From: Pseudoalteromonas aurantia
GTDB taxonomy: Bacteria > Pseudomonadota > Gammaproteobacteria > Enterobacterales > Alteromonadaceae
Reading direction: 5' to 3'
NCBI RefSeq assembly: GCF_005886875.1
Contig: NZ_PNBY01000074.1
Coordinates: forward strand, 43,302-107,301
Length of the DNA stretch: 64,000 nucleotides
Every line of letters starts with the position of its first letter. Position 1 is the stretch's first letter. Shown here piece by piece: positions 1-9,263 of this stretch. Made by a program: the position numbers and the translations under genes. The notes under the pieces were generated by a model. That model was not told the DNA's origin. It saw only the letters and a list, made by a program, of their open reading frames with translations, and did no database searches.

Positions 1-230
1 GGGCAAGAGCTGGTGTGACCGTAAATGTCATCGCTCCGGGTTATACCGAAACGCCAATGGTTGCCGCTATGCGCCAAGACGTACTAGACAATATAAAAGC
101 CCAAGTCCCTATGCAACGGCTTGCTTCACCTGATGAAGTTGCACATGCCGTAGTGTATTTGGCCTCAGAGAAAGCGGCCTATATTACGGGTGAAACACTC
201 GCGCTTAACGGTGGTTTATACATGAACTAA
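1..230 (+). CDS. phaB: Acetoacetyl-CoA reductase-like SDR, C-terminal part (5' end outside window)
   Basis: Only the last 75 or so codons are present; the reading frame is open from the first base, so the gene starts before the window. The fragment carries the short-chain dehydrogenase C-terminus: VTVNVIAPGY after the catalytic helix, an ETPM segment, and the closing YITGETLALNGG pattern shared by FabG and PhaB. These NAD(P)H enzymes reduce 3-oxoacyl thioesters; PhaB makes (R)-3-hydroxybutyryl-CoA for polyhydroxyalkanoate (PHA) synthesis. A phasin gene and phaC follow on the same strand, which is why I prefer PhaB to FabG. A GTG at 15 is internal, not the real start. The catalytic Ser-Tyr-Lys residues lie outside the window. 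Confidence 0.8.
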   Translation, partial: ARAGVTVNVIAPGYTETPMVAAMRQDVLDNIKAQVPMQRLASPDEVAHAVVYLASEKAAYITGETLALNGGLYMN

Positions 231-308
231 ATCTAAGTTGGGTCATCACGGCCTAATACAGATACCCCATGCAGTATTTATTAATGAACGTTAAAAGGAC
301 CAGCAATC

Positions 309-659
309 ATGTACACAGATCTATTAAAAACATTTTCAGAGCAAAATGAAAAGCTTCTATCACCTATGCTTAAGTTCAACCAATTAGTTGCACAAAATAT
401 TGAACAACTTGCAAGCATTCAAGTAAATGCGGTGCAGAACTTTTCAAATACCTCAGTAGCACAAGTTAAAGCTGCTGCAGACGTAAAAGATGCAAAGTCA
501 TTCGTTGATTTTAATGCAAGCCAAGTTAACGTCTTGAATAATATCAGCCAACAAATGATTGAGGATGGTCAAAAGCTATCTCAATTAGGTCAAGAGTTCA
601 AAGACAATCTTGAAGAGTTAACAAAAGAGAACCTTCAAGCAGCTCAAACACCGGCTTAA
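309..659 (+). CDS. phaP: Phasin family protein
   Basis: A 116-residue, strongly helical, Gln/Asn/Ala-rich protein without signal peptide or Cys. It matches the phasin pattern: an N-terminal YTDLLKTFSEQNEKLLSPMLKFNQL stretch followed by amphipathic coiled-coil helices. Phasins coat PHA granules, control granule size and often stimulate the synthase. The start ATG follows AAAAGGAC by a usual spacing. It lies 78 bp after the reductase and 169 bp before phaC, so the three may form one PHA operon, though phaC may have its own promoter. Function is from family and context. Confidence 0.85.
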   Translation: MYTDLLKTFSEQNEKLLSPMLKFNQLVAQNIEQLASIQVNAVQNFSNTSVAQVKAAADVKDAKSFVDFNASQVNVLNNISQQMIEDGQKLSQLGQEFKDNLEELTKENLQAAQTPA

Positions 660-828
660 TCGCGCATCAATTTGCTAAGCCGAATCATTACATCACGTAA
701 TCATTCGCCAACTTGAGGTGTGTGATGGTCACCGTGTTTAAGTATAGATTTATGTAAACACACTAATGACCTAGCGCACCTACTCCTTGTTGTTATTGAT
801 ATTAACCAATGCCATTAGGACGAACGTA

Positions 829-2598
829 ATGGATACTCAAGATAAAGATCTAAACCAAACTCTGAATGCATGGTGGCAATACAACCAAGACATGTACACT
901 GCATTCAATAATTCGTTATTCAAAGATAACCCTGTGCAAAAGGCACTTTCTGAACAAAGTAACCGTGATTTTAGTGCATGGCTCGATGCCATAATAAAAA
1001 AACCTGAAACCATGCAAAAAAACCAATTAGATTGGTGGCAAAACCAACTACACATTATTCAACAAACTTTCGCCCCCACAGATCTCGACAATACAACACA
1101 AGCCGTGACAGAAGAGAGAGGCGATCGCCGCTTTAAAGCCGATGAATGGCAAGAAAACCCGTGGTTCAATTATATCAAGCAAAGCTATTTACTCTTTGGC
1201 CAATCATTACTGAGTTCAATTCGTGAAACCCCGGGGCTTGACGACAAACTGAAAGAGCGCTTAGAATTTTTTGCTCGACAAACCGTGAACTCACTGTCGC
1301 CGTCAAATTTTATCTCTACTAACCCAGAACTGTTAAAGCTAACTTTAGACTCTAACGGACAGAACCTCATTGACGGCTTTGAGTTATTTAAAAGCGATTT
1401 AGAAAAAGGCGGAGACATGCTGCGGATCAGCATGACAGATGAAAGCGCCTTTGAATTAGGCACTGATTTAGCAACGACACCAGGGCGTGTTGTCTACCAA
1501 AATCATTTATTTGAGCTCATTCAATATAACGCCAGCAGTGATGAAGTGTATCAAGTCCCTCTCTTATTCGTGCCGCCGTTTGTCAATAAGTATTATATTC
1601 TTGACTTACAAAGCAGTAATTCGATGGTGAAGTGGGCGGTTGAACAAGGTCATACCGTTTTCATGATGTCGTGGAAAAACCCAGATATCAGTATGAAAGA
1701 TATTGGCTTTGAAGACTATGTGGTTGATGGCGTCATAGCCGCCGTTGATGCCATAGAAAAACACACTGGTGAAAGTGATATTAATGCAATCGGTTACTGT
1801 ATTGGAGGGACGCTTTTAGCAACAGCCATGGCTTACTTTGTTTCAAAGCGAATGAAACAAAGGATAAAAAGTGCCACGCTACTTACAACCCTGCTGGATT
1901 TCTCACAACCTGGTGAGCTCGGTGTTTTTGTCAATGAACCCACAGTGAGTGCGCTGGAAGCATACAATACACAAAATGGCATTATGCACGGGCATATGCT
2001 CGGCACCTCATTCAGCATGCTTAGAGAAAATAGCCTTTATTGGAATTATTACGTCAATAATTACCTAAAAGGCAAAGCACCAATGAGTATGGATTTATTG
2101 TATTGGAACAGCGATAGCACCAACTTAACCGCTAACTGCCATAACTTTATGCTCAGAGAACTGTACTTAGAAAATAAGCTTATTTGTGAAAAGCAAGTCA
2201 GTATTCGCGGTACTAAAATCGACTTAAGCAAAATTAAACAACCCATTTATATGCTCTCCACAAGAGACGATCATATTGCGCTTTGGCAAGGCACTTTTAA
2301 AGGCGCTCAGCAGACCAGTAAAAATGTCACTTTTGTACTGGGAGAGTCAGGGCACATAGCCGGCGTAATTAACCCGCCACAAGCCAATAAATATGGCTAC
2401 TGGTTTGGCCCTGACGCAACAGGCGACCCCCAAGATTGGTTTGACAAAGCTAGACATAGTAAAGGGTCTTGGTGGACACATTGGCAAAAGTGGGTGACAA
2501 GCCACAACAGTGAAAAAGTCCCTGCGCGTGCAACTCACACAGAAGATGCCCCCGGTATTTATGATGCCCCCGGTGAATACGTCAAAGTAAAACTTTAG
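829..2598 (+). CDS. phaC: Class I poly(R)-hydroxyalkanoate synthase
   Basis: Polymerises (R)-3-hydroxyacyl-CoA into PHA at the granule surface. The 589-residue length fits class I synthases. The alpha/beta-hydrolase core carries the lipase-like box GYCIGG with nucleophile Cys324, Asp481 in STRDDHI and His509 in ESGHIAG, the expected Cys-Asp-His triad; the usual N-terminal PhaC domain precedes it. The frame is open back to 787, but ATG 829 is chosen because TTAGGA sits nine bases upstream and the protein then starts with the usual acidic N-terminus. It is the last gene of the PHA group and is followed by a strong terminator. Substrate chain length cannot be read with certainty; short-chain is typical for class I. 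Confidence 0.95.
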   Translation: MDTQDKDLNQTLNAWWQYNQDMYTAFNNSLFKDNPVQKALSEQSNRDFSAWLDAIIKKPETMQKNQLDWWQNQLHIIQQTFAPTDLDNTTQAVTEERGDRRFKADEWQENPWFNYIKQSYLLFGQSLLSSIRETPGLDDKLKERLEFFARQTVNSLSPSNFISTNPELLKLTLDSNGQNLIDGFELFKSDLEKGGDMLRISMTDESAFELGTDLATTPGRVVYQNHLFELIQYNASSDEVYQVPLLFVPPFVNKYYILDLQSSNSMVKWAVEQGHTVFMMSWKNPDISMKDIGFEDYVVDGVIAAVDAIEKHTGESDINAIGYCIGGTLLATAMAYFVSKRMKQRIKSATLLTTLLDFSQPGELGVFVNEPTVSALEAYNTQNGIMHGHMLGTSFSMLRENSLYWNYYVNNYLKGKAPMSMDLLYWNSDSTNLTANCHNFMLRELYLENKLICEKQVSIRGTKIDLSKIKQPIYMLSTRDDHIALWQGTFKGAQQTSKNVTFVLGESGHIAGVINPPQANKYGYWFGPDATGDPQDWFDKARHSKGSWWTHWQKWVTSHNSEKVPARATHTEDAPGIYDAPGEYVKVKL

Positions 2599-2601
2599 CC
2601 C

Positions 2602-2642
2602 AAAAGGTGAGGAACTACTTTTAGGGTAGTAACTCACCTTTT
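2602..2642 (+). terminator. Rho-independent terminator after phaC
   Basis: AAAAGGTGAG and CTCACCTTTT form a perfect 10-bp outer stem with a further ACTAC/GTAGT inner stem, ending in a T-rich run. It begins four bases after the phaC stop and may also serve the convergent azlD remnant. Confidence 0.8.
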
Positions 2643-2661
2643 CTTTTACTCATCATCGGGT

Positions 2662-2963
2662 TTATAACACAAAGAAAAATAACCCCATACTACCAAGCAC
2701 TGTCACTAAGGTATTACGAGTTAACACAATAAGTAAACAGGCGACTACTGCGCCAATAAAGTAACGGCTTTGCAGCCCAATATGTAATTGCTCACCGTCA
2801 ATAAAGACCAAAGGTGCAGCAATCGCACTCAATACCGCAGGTGCAGAGTGGTTAATAACCGCTGAATGTTAGGGCTAAGCACCAAAGGCAGCCTAGGCTC
2901 TAAGAACACGTAACGACTGATAAAGATAATCGCTGCCATAGCGAATAAAACAGCCCAGCTCAT
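2662..2963 (-). pseudogene. azlD: azlD-like branched-chain amino acid exporter subunit, frameshifted
   Basis: Starting at ATG 2963 the frame reads MSWAVLFAMAAIIFISRYVF and continues to IQRLL, then runs into a TGA. In the next frame the AzlD C-terminal half continues intact (NHSAPAVLSAIAAPLVFIDG, then two hydrophobic helices) to a TAA at 2662. A one-base loss near 2850-2862 explains this. AzlD is the small partner of AzlC in amino-acid export. The start overlaps the azlC stop as ATGA, the usual coupling of the pair. Both members are damaged in this sequence, so I call it a decayed module, although sequencing error cannot be excluded for one indel. Confidence 0.75.
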
Positions 2964-3564
2964 AACACTTCTCTCCCTTTATTTTTGTACGCGACTTCAG
3001 TTATGTACCCTACCAACATACCGAGCACAGAAGATAAAAATAAACCCACCTGCCACTGAAAAAGCGCAAAAACAACGGCGCTATACGCCGCAACGGCAAC
3101 ACATACCAAGATGGGAAATGTTTTAATACTAGGCACAATCAACGCGATAAACGTCGCTACAATGGCAAAGTCTAACCCTAAGCTATACAGCTGTGGCATG
3201 GACATGCCAAGCACAATACCCAGCGTCGTTGCAAGATTCCATGCAATATAAAAGCAGCCACCTACTCCTAAGGCAAACCAGGGATCAGCCTTAAAGCTTT
3301 TAAACTTATCGGCCATCACAATAGCAAACATCTCATCGGTCAGTAAAAAGCCTAAGGCAATTCGCCATCGTGTAGGGAATGTGTGTAATGAAGGACGTAA
3401 TGATAAACTATAGAGTATGTGCCGAGATGTGATCAAAACGGTCGTAAGCAAAATACCCACAGCGCCAATGCCAAAGGGAAAACAGCCAAAGCACCACGCA
3501 TAAGCGAACCATATTTATTATAATTTTCTGAACTATGTATTCTAAAACCAAGCATTTTCATCAT
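2960..3564 (-). pseudogene. azlC: azlC-like exporter subunit, frameshifted with internal deletion
   Basis: The C-terminal 160 residues are a clean AzlC: SRHILYSLSLRP, then FLLTDEMFAIVMA and five hydrophobic helices. The N-terminal start is at ATG 3564, after a good GAGG site, and reads MMKMLGFRIH...MRGALAVFPL; a shift of frame is then needed to join the rest near 3470-3495. About 45 residues that normally lie between GALAVFPL and the RH(I/V)LYS motif (the first two membrane segments) are also missing. So there is both an indel and an internal deletion, and the protein is very unlikely to work. Confidence 0.75.
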
Positions 3565-3604
3565 TATTACCTCATTGAATGATAGAAATACCCTACTCTA
3601 TGCA

Positions 3605-3913
3605 CTAATAAATAACTTGTACGTTATTGCAGCTCACAGCCTTAGCATAATGCCCAGGCGTCACCCCCATGGAACGTTTAAAGTGTCTGTGAAAATGGCT
3701 CTGGTCATGAAAACCACATGCAAGTGCGACATCAAGTTGATTATTACCTTGACGCAACAACCCTTTAGCATGCCTCAATCGCGCTTGAATTTGATAAGTA
3801 TTTGGCGGCGAACCAAATTGCAGACGCATACGACGCTTATATCAAAATGCCCTATAACTGGCACTGGAAGTCACTGACTTGGAAAAAGCCTCCGGCTGAT
3901 TGGCACACTCCAT
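3605..3913 (-). pseudogene. AraC-type regulator remnant with in-frame stop
   Basis: The last 74 residues are the second half of an AraC/XylS DNA-binding domain: LDVALACGFHDQSHFHRHFKRSMGVTPGHY. Reading upstream in the same frame there is a TGA at 3842-3844, preceded by SSASYRAF, which is the first helix-turn-helix region, back to an ATG at 3913. The N-terminal effector domain (about 170 residues in family members) is absent. AraC regulators are often divergent from or next to azlCD, so this was probably the local regulator of the broken exporter beside it. The remaining DNA to 4127 shows no reading frame I can assign. Confidence 0.7.
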
Positions 3914-4127
3914 AAATCATCGCGCAAAATATGAATAACTTACTGGTGCTGGATATCACCTAACCCAAGCGCAGTAATACATGTGGCTGCTTTATAAAAG
4001 TATTCAATGCTTACAAAGCAGTCACATGGTTTGATGCAATAACGCCTGCTATACATCATGCAACAAAAGCGTCCCCCCTTTGCACCGCGTGTGACTTATT
4101 AAGCCAGTGAAACCTACTGCAACGCTA

Positions 4128-5795
4128 TTATCGTATAAAGGGAATTGTCAGCTCAGATTCTCTGCCATTGCCGTATTCAATATCAATGTAATACGCCCGA
4201 CGGTTTGGCTTTTTATATTGTGGATCTTGTGTATCAAGCGCCAGTACAACGCGATGTCCTTGAGGGACATCATAAGCGGTGGTAGTCATTTCTATATCTA
4301 GTTTAATAACTTCACCCGCCTTAGCTTTTGGGAGTGTATACACTCCATGAGTAATAAGTTTCGCCATACCAAGTGCATTCATATCATATAAGTAAGCAAC
4401 TATCTGAGCCTGCTCTGCATGTGGCTGGACATATAAACTCACTGAGGGGTTGCCTCTTATTTTCATCTTGCTCACTGCTTTTGGCGATTGATAATAAATG
4501 CCACGTATATTTGAAGCCGCATATATATGACTGTATACCGGAACCTCCAGCTGCTCCAATAACTGCGAGAGTACAGGGATGCTGGTGGTAAATAAGGTGC
4601 CAGCCCAAGCATTTAAAGTGTTGTCTTTACTCTGTGATACGCCATACGGCGTTACCTCTAAATCCCCATTATCAAACCACGTTCTTGGATGTAAAAAATA
4701 TCGCTGTGTTGCAATTTTTGTGTCCGATAATGAAGTAAACTGGTCAGTACTATCGCTAAACTTTACTTTCATATTGATGGGTTTATCACTGGGTAACCTA
4801 TTTGGCTGTTGCTTTAAGTGTAAATCAAACCAGTGGTATACATTTTCCCATACAAGATTCTCGCCGATCCCCAATAGATCAGGTAAAACCTCAGCGGTAC
4901 CATGGGTGCCTGGCAGCAAGTCGATGTATTTCGGGGTGGTTAATTGCTCAAATAGAGTCATTAAGCTATTTGGTTGAAATAGATTATCGCCATAGCTTTT
5001 CGCTAAATAGATGGCTGTACCATTGGCATTTAACTTATCAATATATTCTGAGGGAGAGCGTACTAACGCCCAATCAATGACCTCCGGTAATGTACTTTCA
5101 TCGTGAGACTTTATTGCCTCCCAGTAACGAGGCACAGTGTCATCAAGGTTACCGGTTAATTGACCAGACAATGTTAATATCTCGCCCCAAGCCAGTCGCG
5201 GCGACTGATTGCCATATAGTGAATCAACCAGACTACCCCAGCTACTTAAGGCAGCCACAGCTTTAACCCGGCTGTCTTGTGCCGCCCCAATTAAACTTAT
5301 ACCTGAACCATACGATATGCCGCCCGTCCCAATCGCATTTACATCTACGGGATAGTTATCAATTAGAAAGTCTATGGCCTTGCTGTAATCAGCAATATCG
5401 TTGGGTCCTGCGGTATCAACCACCCCTTCAGAGCCACCAAACCCTCGCGTTGCATAGCTCAGTACAATATACCCACGTTCAGCCAAATAAGCGGCTTGCT
5501 TAATGTACTGGTACTCATTAAGTGCCCAGCTATTGATAAATATCACCGCAGGGAATTTTTCATCTAATTGCGTCGGTACAAATATATTTGCTTTTAGATT
5601 TAATCCATCCTCTGTTGTGATCTCAATAGAATCGTCAATGGTAAAGTGTTCTGAGCGAGGGAGAAGTAACTCTTGCGGCTTACTCAACCAATCAAGTATA
5701 GGTAGATGTGACGCTGCATTGGCATGAAGGCTTATAAGCGGCGTGCTAAATAGAGCCACCCATAATACCGTAAATATTCGAGTCATTATTTTCAT
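4128..5795 (-). CDS. Secreted CocE/NonD (S15) alpha/beta hydrolase
   Basis: A 555-residue protein with a signal peptide (MKIMTRIFTVLWVALFSTPL..., likely cleavage after HANA-A near residue 27). The hydrolase core holds FPAVIFINSW, the RGFGGSEG oxyanion region and the nucleophile motif GGISYGSG with Ser161; a likely catalytic His is in PGTHGTAE. The C-terminal 200 residues form the jelly-roll X-Pro dipeptidyl-peptidase C domain (VSLYVQPHAEQAQIVAYLYD ... VPQGHRVVLALDTQDP). The family includes acyl esterases and Xaa-Pro peptidases; the substrate here is unknown. It acts in the periplasm or outside. It stands alone between decayed genes and the sigma factor, 266 bp downstream of the latter. Confidence 0.85.
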   Translation of the reverse strand: MKIMTRIFTVLWVALFSTPLISLHANAASHLPILDWLSKPQELLLPRSEHFTIDDSIEITTEDGLNLKANIFVPTQLDEKFPAVIFINSWALNEYQYIKQAAYLAERGYIVLSYATRGFGGSEGVVDTAGPNDIADYSKAIDFLIDNYPVDVNAIGTGGISYGSGISLIGAAQDSRVKAVAALSSWGSLVDSLYGNQSPRLAWGEILTLSGQLTGNLDDTVPRYWEAIKSHDESTLPEVIDWALVRSPSEYIDKLNANGTAIYLAKSYGDNLFQPNSLMTLFEQLTTPKYIDLLPGTHGTAEVLPDLLGIGENLVWENVYHWFDLHLKQQPNRLPSDKPINMKVKFSDSTDQFTSLSDTKIATQRYFLHPRTWFDNGDLEVTPYGVSQSKDNTLNAWAGTLFTTSIPVLSQLLEQLEVPVYSHIYAASNIRGIYYQSPKAVSKMKIRGNPSVSLYVQPHAEQAQIVAYLYDMNALGMAKLITHGVYTLPKAKAGEVIKLDIEMTTTAYDVPQGHRVVLALDTQDPQYKKPNRRAYYIDIEYGNGRESELTIPFIR

Positions 5796-6061
5796 TATGT
5801 ATCCTTAACTGTTGTCATTTAATTGCAGCTAGTGCATGTACACCACTAGTTACAATTTATTTACTTTAGTCGGACATACTGAAGTTGCAAACTTTCTGAT
5901 AACTCTTATGCTTGGGTAACAGGCTTTATTTCATCACCATAAAAGTTCCAAATGTTGAATTTCAAAAACTGTTACTCCTCAGCTACTCCCCCCGAACTTT
6001 TTGCCACAAAGGTTCTCTATCGTCTTGATTAATAAACTCCTAGGCTGTGCTCAAAGGGCAT

Positions 6062-7174
6062 TTACAGTAAGGATGTAAAACGGCCACTGTTTTCAAGACC
6101 AAAATAAAGCCCTGTCCCCCCACTTAATACACCAACAATGAGGCCAACCAATCCCGCTGCTTTTTGCGCAACTCTTTGACCCTGGTTAGCACTTGAATTC
6201 AGTTGTTGAGTAATCAAACGAATATGTAACGTGCTCCAAACCAACCAGCAAGAAATGATCATAAAACCCAATACCGGGAGTAACCACCCTTGCGTAGATG
6301 CATAGCCTAGCGCCATAACACCGGTCCCAGCTCCAACTGCAATGAAGCCGTGATTTCGTAATTTTTTTACTGCCTGTTTAGCGTACTCATCATCTAGCTG
6401 ACTAGACACTAAGCGAGTACTCAGCCAAATCGCAAGCATCGCAATCATGCCGCCAATCCCCGCCCCACCTAACATCATCAATAACTTACTGTACCAAGAT
6501 GTTGGCGCCGCAACGGCTCCAATCGACGCCGCAACAGGGGTTGATGATATGCTTATAGTGATAAGACTCGCCAACTCGATTGGTGCATTGGCTAAAATAA
6601 CACGGCCATAGTCATTTAATATTTGTGACTTAATTTTTTCTCGCACTCTCTGTAAACGCTTTCTAACTGTGGCTGGCGCCAGATCAAGTAAATGTGCGAC
6701 AGCTTCACAACTTTGTTCTTCTCTATAGTACAGTAACGTGATCTCTCGAGATTCTTCAGGGAGTTGTTCAATCAGATGCGCAATGAGTTGGCTTTGTTCA
6801 GCTCGTTGCAGCGTAGTGTCTAAATCAGTTCCTGCGCAAGATAACTTCGCGAGCAACCTTTCGGCAGACTCCGCATCTATATCAACGTTTACAATAGTAC
6901 GACGCAAACTATTCATTGCCGTATAACGCGTGATTTGTCGCACCCAAGGTAAAAAACTACTCGCTTCCTTAAGTTGCTTTATATCAGTCCATACTTTTAT
7001 ATATACTTTTTGTACTACATCTTTAGCGGCATCAATATCGCGGACAACTCCTAAAGCAATACACTCGACAACATTGCTTGAATGCTTTACTAAAGATGTA
7101 AAAGCATCCACATTGCCCATTTTTGCCAGTCGTACTTGGGTTTTCAATTCAGTTTCAGTGAGCGTGCTAGTCAT
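6062..7174 (-). CDS. ECF-type RNA polymerase sigma factor with C-terminal membrane domain
   Basis: Residues 10-180 are an ECF sigma factor: region 2 ends in FLPWVRQITRYTAMNSLRR, and region 4 reads LPEESREITLLYYREEQSC...PATVRKRLQRVREKIK. After residue 190 the protein continues for about 180 residues with four hydrophobic helices (near 230-250, 275-293, 297-320, 343-365). No anti-sigma gene is adjacent. Inference: the membrane tail anchors the sigma factor or replaces the separate anti-sigma factor. The role in the cell is unknown. Confidence 0.8.
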   Translation of the reverse strand: MTSTLTETELKTQVRLAKMGNVDAFTSLVKHSSNVVECIALGVVRDIDAAKDVVQKVYIKVWTDIKQLKEASSFLPWVRQITRYTAMNSLRRTIVNVDIDAESAERLLAKLSCAGTDLDTTLQRAEQSQLIAHLIEQLPEESREITLLYYREEQSCEAVAHLLDLAPATVRKRLQRVREKIKSQILNDYGRVILANAPIELASLITISISSTPVAASIGAVAAPTSWYSKLLMMLGGAGIGGMIAMLAIWLSTRLVSSQLDDEYAKQAVKKLRNHGFIAVGAGTGVMALGYASTQGWLLPVLGFMIISCWLVWSTLHIRLITQQLNSSANQGQRVAQKAAGLVGLIVGVLSGGTGLYFGLENSGRFTSLL

Positions 7175-7300
7175 GTTTTTCTCTCATTAAATTAAGCGTA
7201 CTTATAAGACACAACCCAAGCACGCAGTGTGACTATTAAACTCATATTGTTATTAATTTATATTTTATGAAGGAAGAAGCTTTCAATGCGAAAAACTTCA

Positions 7301-7337
7301 TAAAACCCTAACGACGTCTAGTATCGGCTAGGGTTTA
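7301..7337 (-). terminator. Terminator after the secreted-protein pseudogene
   Basis: TAAAACCCTA and TAGGGTTTA pair across an 18-base loop. On the minus strand the stem ends in TTTTAT. It lies just beyond the apparent last stop (7352-7354) of the broken gene, which supports that gene's original extent. Confidence 0.6.
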
Positions 7338-7351
7338 TAGGCTATGAAAGC

Positions 7352-8025
7352 TTACGGCTCATTACCATCTTGCCCTGCCCATTACCAAGACGGGTACAAT
7401 GTCCCGTTTACGGTAGCATTATTACCGAGTAAAATCGATTGTGGTTTATCGACACCCACCTAGTTACTGGCTATGGAATGCTCTAGTTCAAACACCACAT
7501 TACCATATAAAAAATACGGCCACGTAATAGATGAATTACGATAGGCAGCAAACAGAGTTTGCCCACCCATCTGCAATTGGGCAAGAGTGCTTTCACGGTT
7601 AACCTCTGCTAAAGCTTTGCCCCATACCATTAAAGACTCTACATGGGTTTTGTTATCTCCCAAAAAATAACCATTGCCCGACACCTGAACAGCGATATAG
7701 AGTCTCTTAATAAACGAATTGATCCACTTTGATGCGTATCATTACTAATTTTTATATCTCGTTTGTGAATAACAATGGGGCCGTGGCATTGGCCAGAAAT
7801 CACAAACCTAGTCGTGCGTGTTGATCAACGGCTGTTGTAAATTGCTCTACTGAGTGCAGATGGATCTATGTGGCAACTCACAGGTGACGCCCAAAGTGAT
7901 GTTATGTTGGTTGGCTCACTCACCGATTGACTATTTGGTGCTTCACTCTGCGCAACAGTATAGCCTGAACTTAAACTTGCGATGGCAAAGCATGCAGCTG
8001 CCCACTTACGTTGGTGATGAGTCAT
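7352..8025 (-). pseudogene. Broken gene for a secreted protein (unknown family)
   Basis: ATG 8025 opens a clear signal peptide (MTHHQRKWAAACFAIASLSS, then VAQSEAPN), but the frame stops at 7825. Further along the same strand, coding-like stretches continue in shifted frames: RFVISGQCHGPIVIHKRDIK, then VSGNGYFLGDNKTHVESLMV to a stop at 7460, then ILLGNNATVNGTLYPSW interrupted by another stop. The hydrophobic/Gly/Asn alternation suggests a beta-rich exported protein. At least two frameshifts and two stops are needed to explain it, so it is very likely dead. I do not recognise the family. Confidence 0.5.
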
Positions 8026-8190
8026 TAAACTATCCTTTTAATGTGTACATGTTGTGTTTTTTACTTTTACTCAGAGCCAACGCCGTTACAGCAAATATCA
8101 AAAGTCAGCGCTAACTCAAAATAAAACATTAATGCTACGACTAAACAACCACAAAAAATGTACAAAAAAAACATGAAAAAAACATCACGT

Positions 8191-9036
8191 TTAGTGAATG
8201 AAAAACTCCTCAACATCTTCTTTTATATCTGTGTACTCATCATCGCTGAGCTCAAGCGCTACCATCACGTTGTCTCTAAATGCATGCCAATCAGCACATG
8301 AACGGAAATATTTGGCTTCAAAGGCTAAATTCTCAGCCAGTTTTAATGCTGCAAACGTCGCCTTGGTCACGGGGTCTAAGGTCCCATTTAAATACTCAGG
8401 GTCATGGTGACGTAAAATCATCTGGCAAATAGGTTTGGGTAAATGCCAAGAAGTTGCTAAAAAATACCCCACAATAGTATGGTTCGCTGGATAAACTTGT
8501 TCTTCATACATAACGAGAGTTTTCTCTGGTCGTTGTGTTGCCTTGGTTAGCAGCTCAGAATAGTTGTCGTATTTCATAGCCATTACCGGGATACCCGCAT
8601 CATGAAATAGCCCTACGAGCTGTAAATTCTCAACCGGGATCGTTGGTTTGATTTGCTGACCAATCAGCATCGCTATTTGCGACAGTTCTGAAGCATTGTC
8701 CCAAAACCGTTCAAGCGAAATACCACAATCACTTTGGCTAAAGGCATTTTTCAATAGGTGACCTGTTACAAGCTGAGTAATGCAATTAACCCCTAAAAAC
8801 ATCACCGCTTGCTTAATATCTGTCACAGATCGAGACATACCATAGGCAGGTGAATTAATCACTTTCAGCACCGCTGCAGACGTTGCCACATCTTCCAAGA
8901 TGATTTTTGCAATCGCCCCGAGCTCCGGCTCATCTTGGTTTAACTCAACTTGCAGCTTTTGTAGTATTTCGGGCTTAGCTGGCAAGCTAAACCCAGAACG
9001 TAGATCACTCAGTACTTTGTCGTCAATATCAATCAT
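8191..9036 (-). CDS. HDOD domain protein
   Basis: A 281-residue soluble protein made of one HDOD domain (residues about 15-215): FSLPAKPEILQKL near the start, ILEDVATSAAVLKVINSPAYG, SVTDIKQAVMFLG and GLFHDAGIPVM. HDOD domains are catalytically inactive relatives of HD phosphohydrolases and serve as signalling or scaffold modules in motility, biofilm and c-di-GMP networks. No output domain is attached; the C-terminal 60 residues are acidic (DDEYTDIKEDVEEFF). It stands alone. With two HD-GYP proteins elsewhere in the window it adds to a rich nucleotide-signalling repertoire. The specific role is unknown. Confidence 0.9.
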   Translation of the reverse strand: MIDIDDKVLSDLRSGFSLPAKPEILQKLQVELNQDEPELGAIAKIILEDVATSAAVLKVINSPAYGMSRSVTDIKQAVMFLGVNCITQLVTGHLLKNAFSQSDCGISLERFWDNASELSQIAMLIGQQIKPTIPVENLQLVGLFHDAGIPVMAMKYDNYSELLTKATQRPEKTLVMYEEQVYPANHTIVGYFLATSWHLPKPICQMILRHHDPEYLNGTLDPVTKATFAALKLAENLAFEAKYFRSCADWHAFRDNVMVALELSDDEYTDIKEDVEEFFIH

Positions 9037-9263
9037 AATACCTAACTACGAGAGAGAAAGATTTTATGAGTGTAGTCGAACAATATTATGCTGTCTTGGC
9101 GAATACGCGTTAAAACAACACGCAATCATGAGTGGAGATTGCCGCTTGCGCTATGCATAACTTGGTGGTAACAGCCGCTTGTCAAACTGAGAATAAAGTT
9201 CATGGTGTGTCAGAGGAATAGAGCTTATTACTCGCACTCTGCCAATAATAAGCTACATGATAT

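Noticed and set aside
3575..3877. 100-codon plus-strand frame
   Set aside because: It runs opposite the AraC remnant; the minus strand has clear AraC homology and this frame has none.
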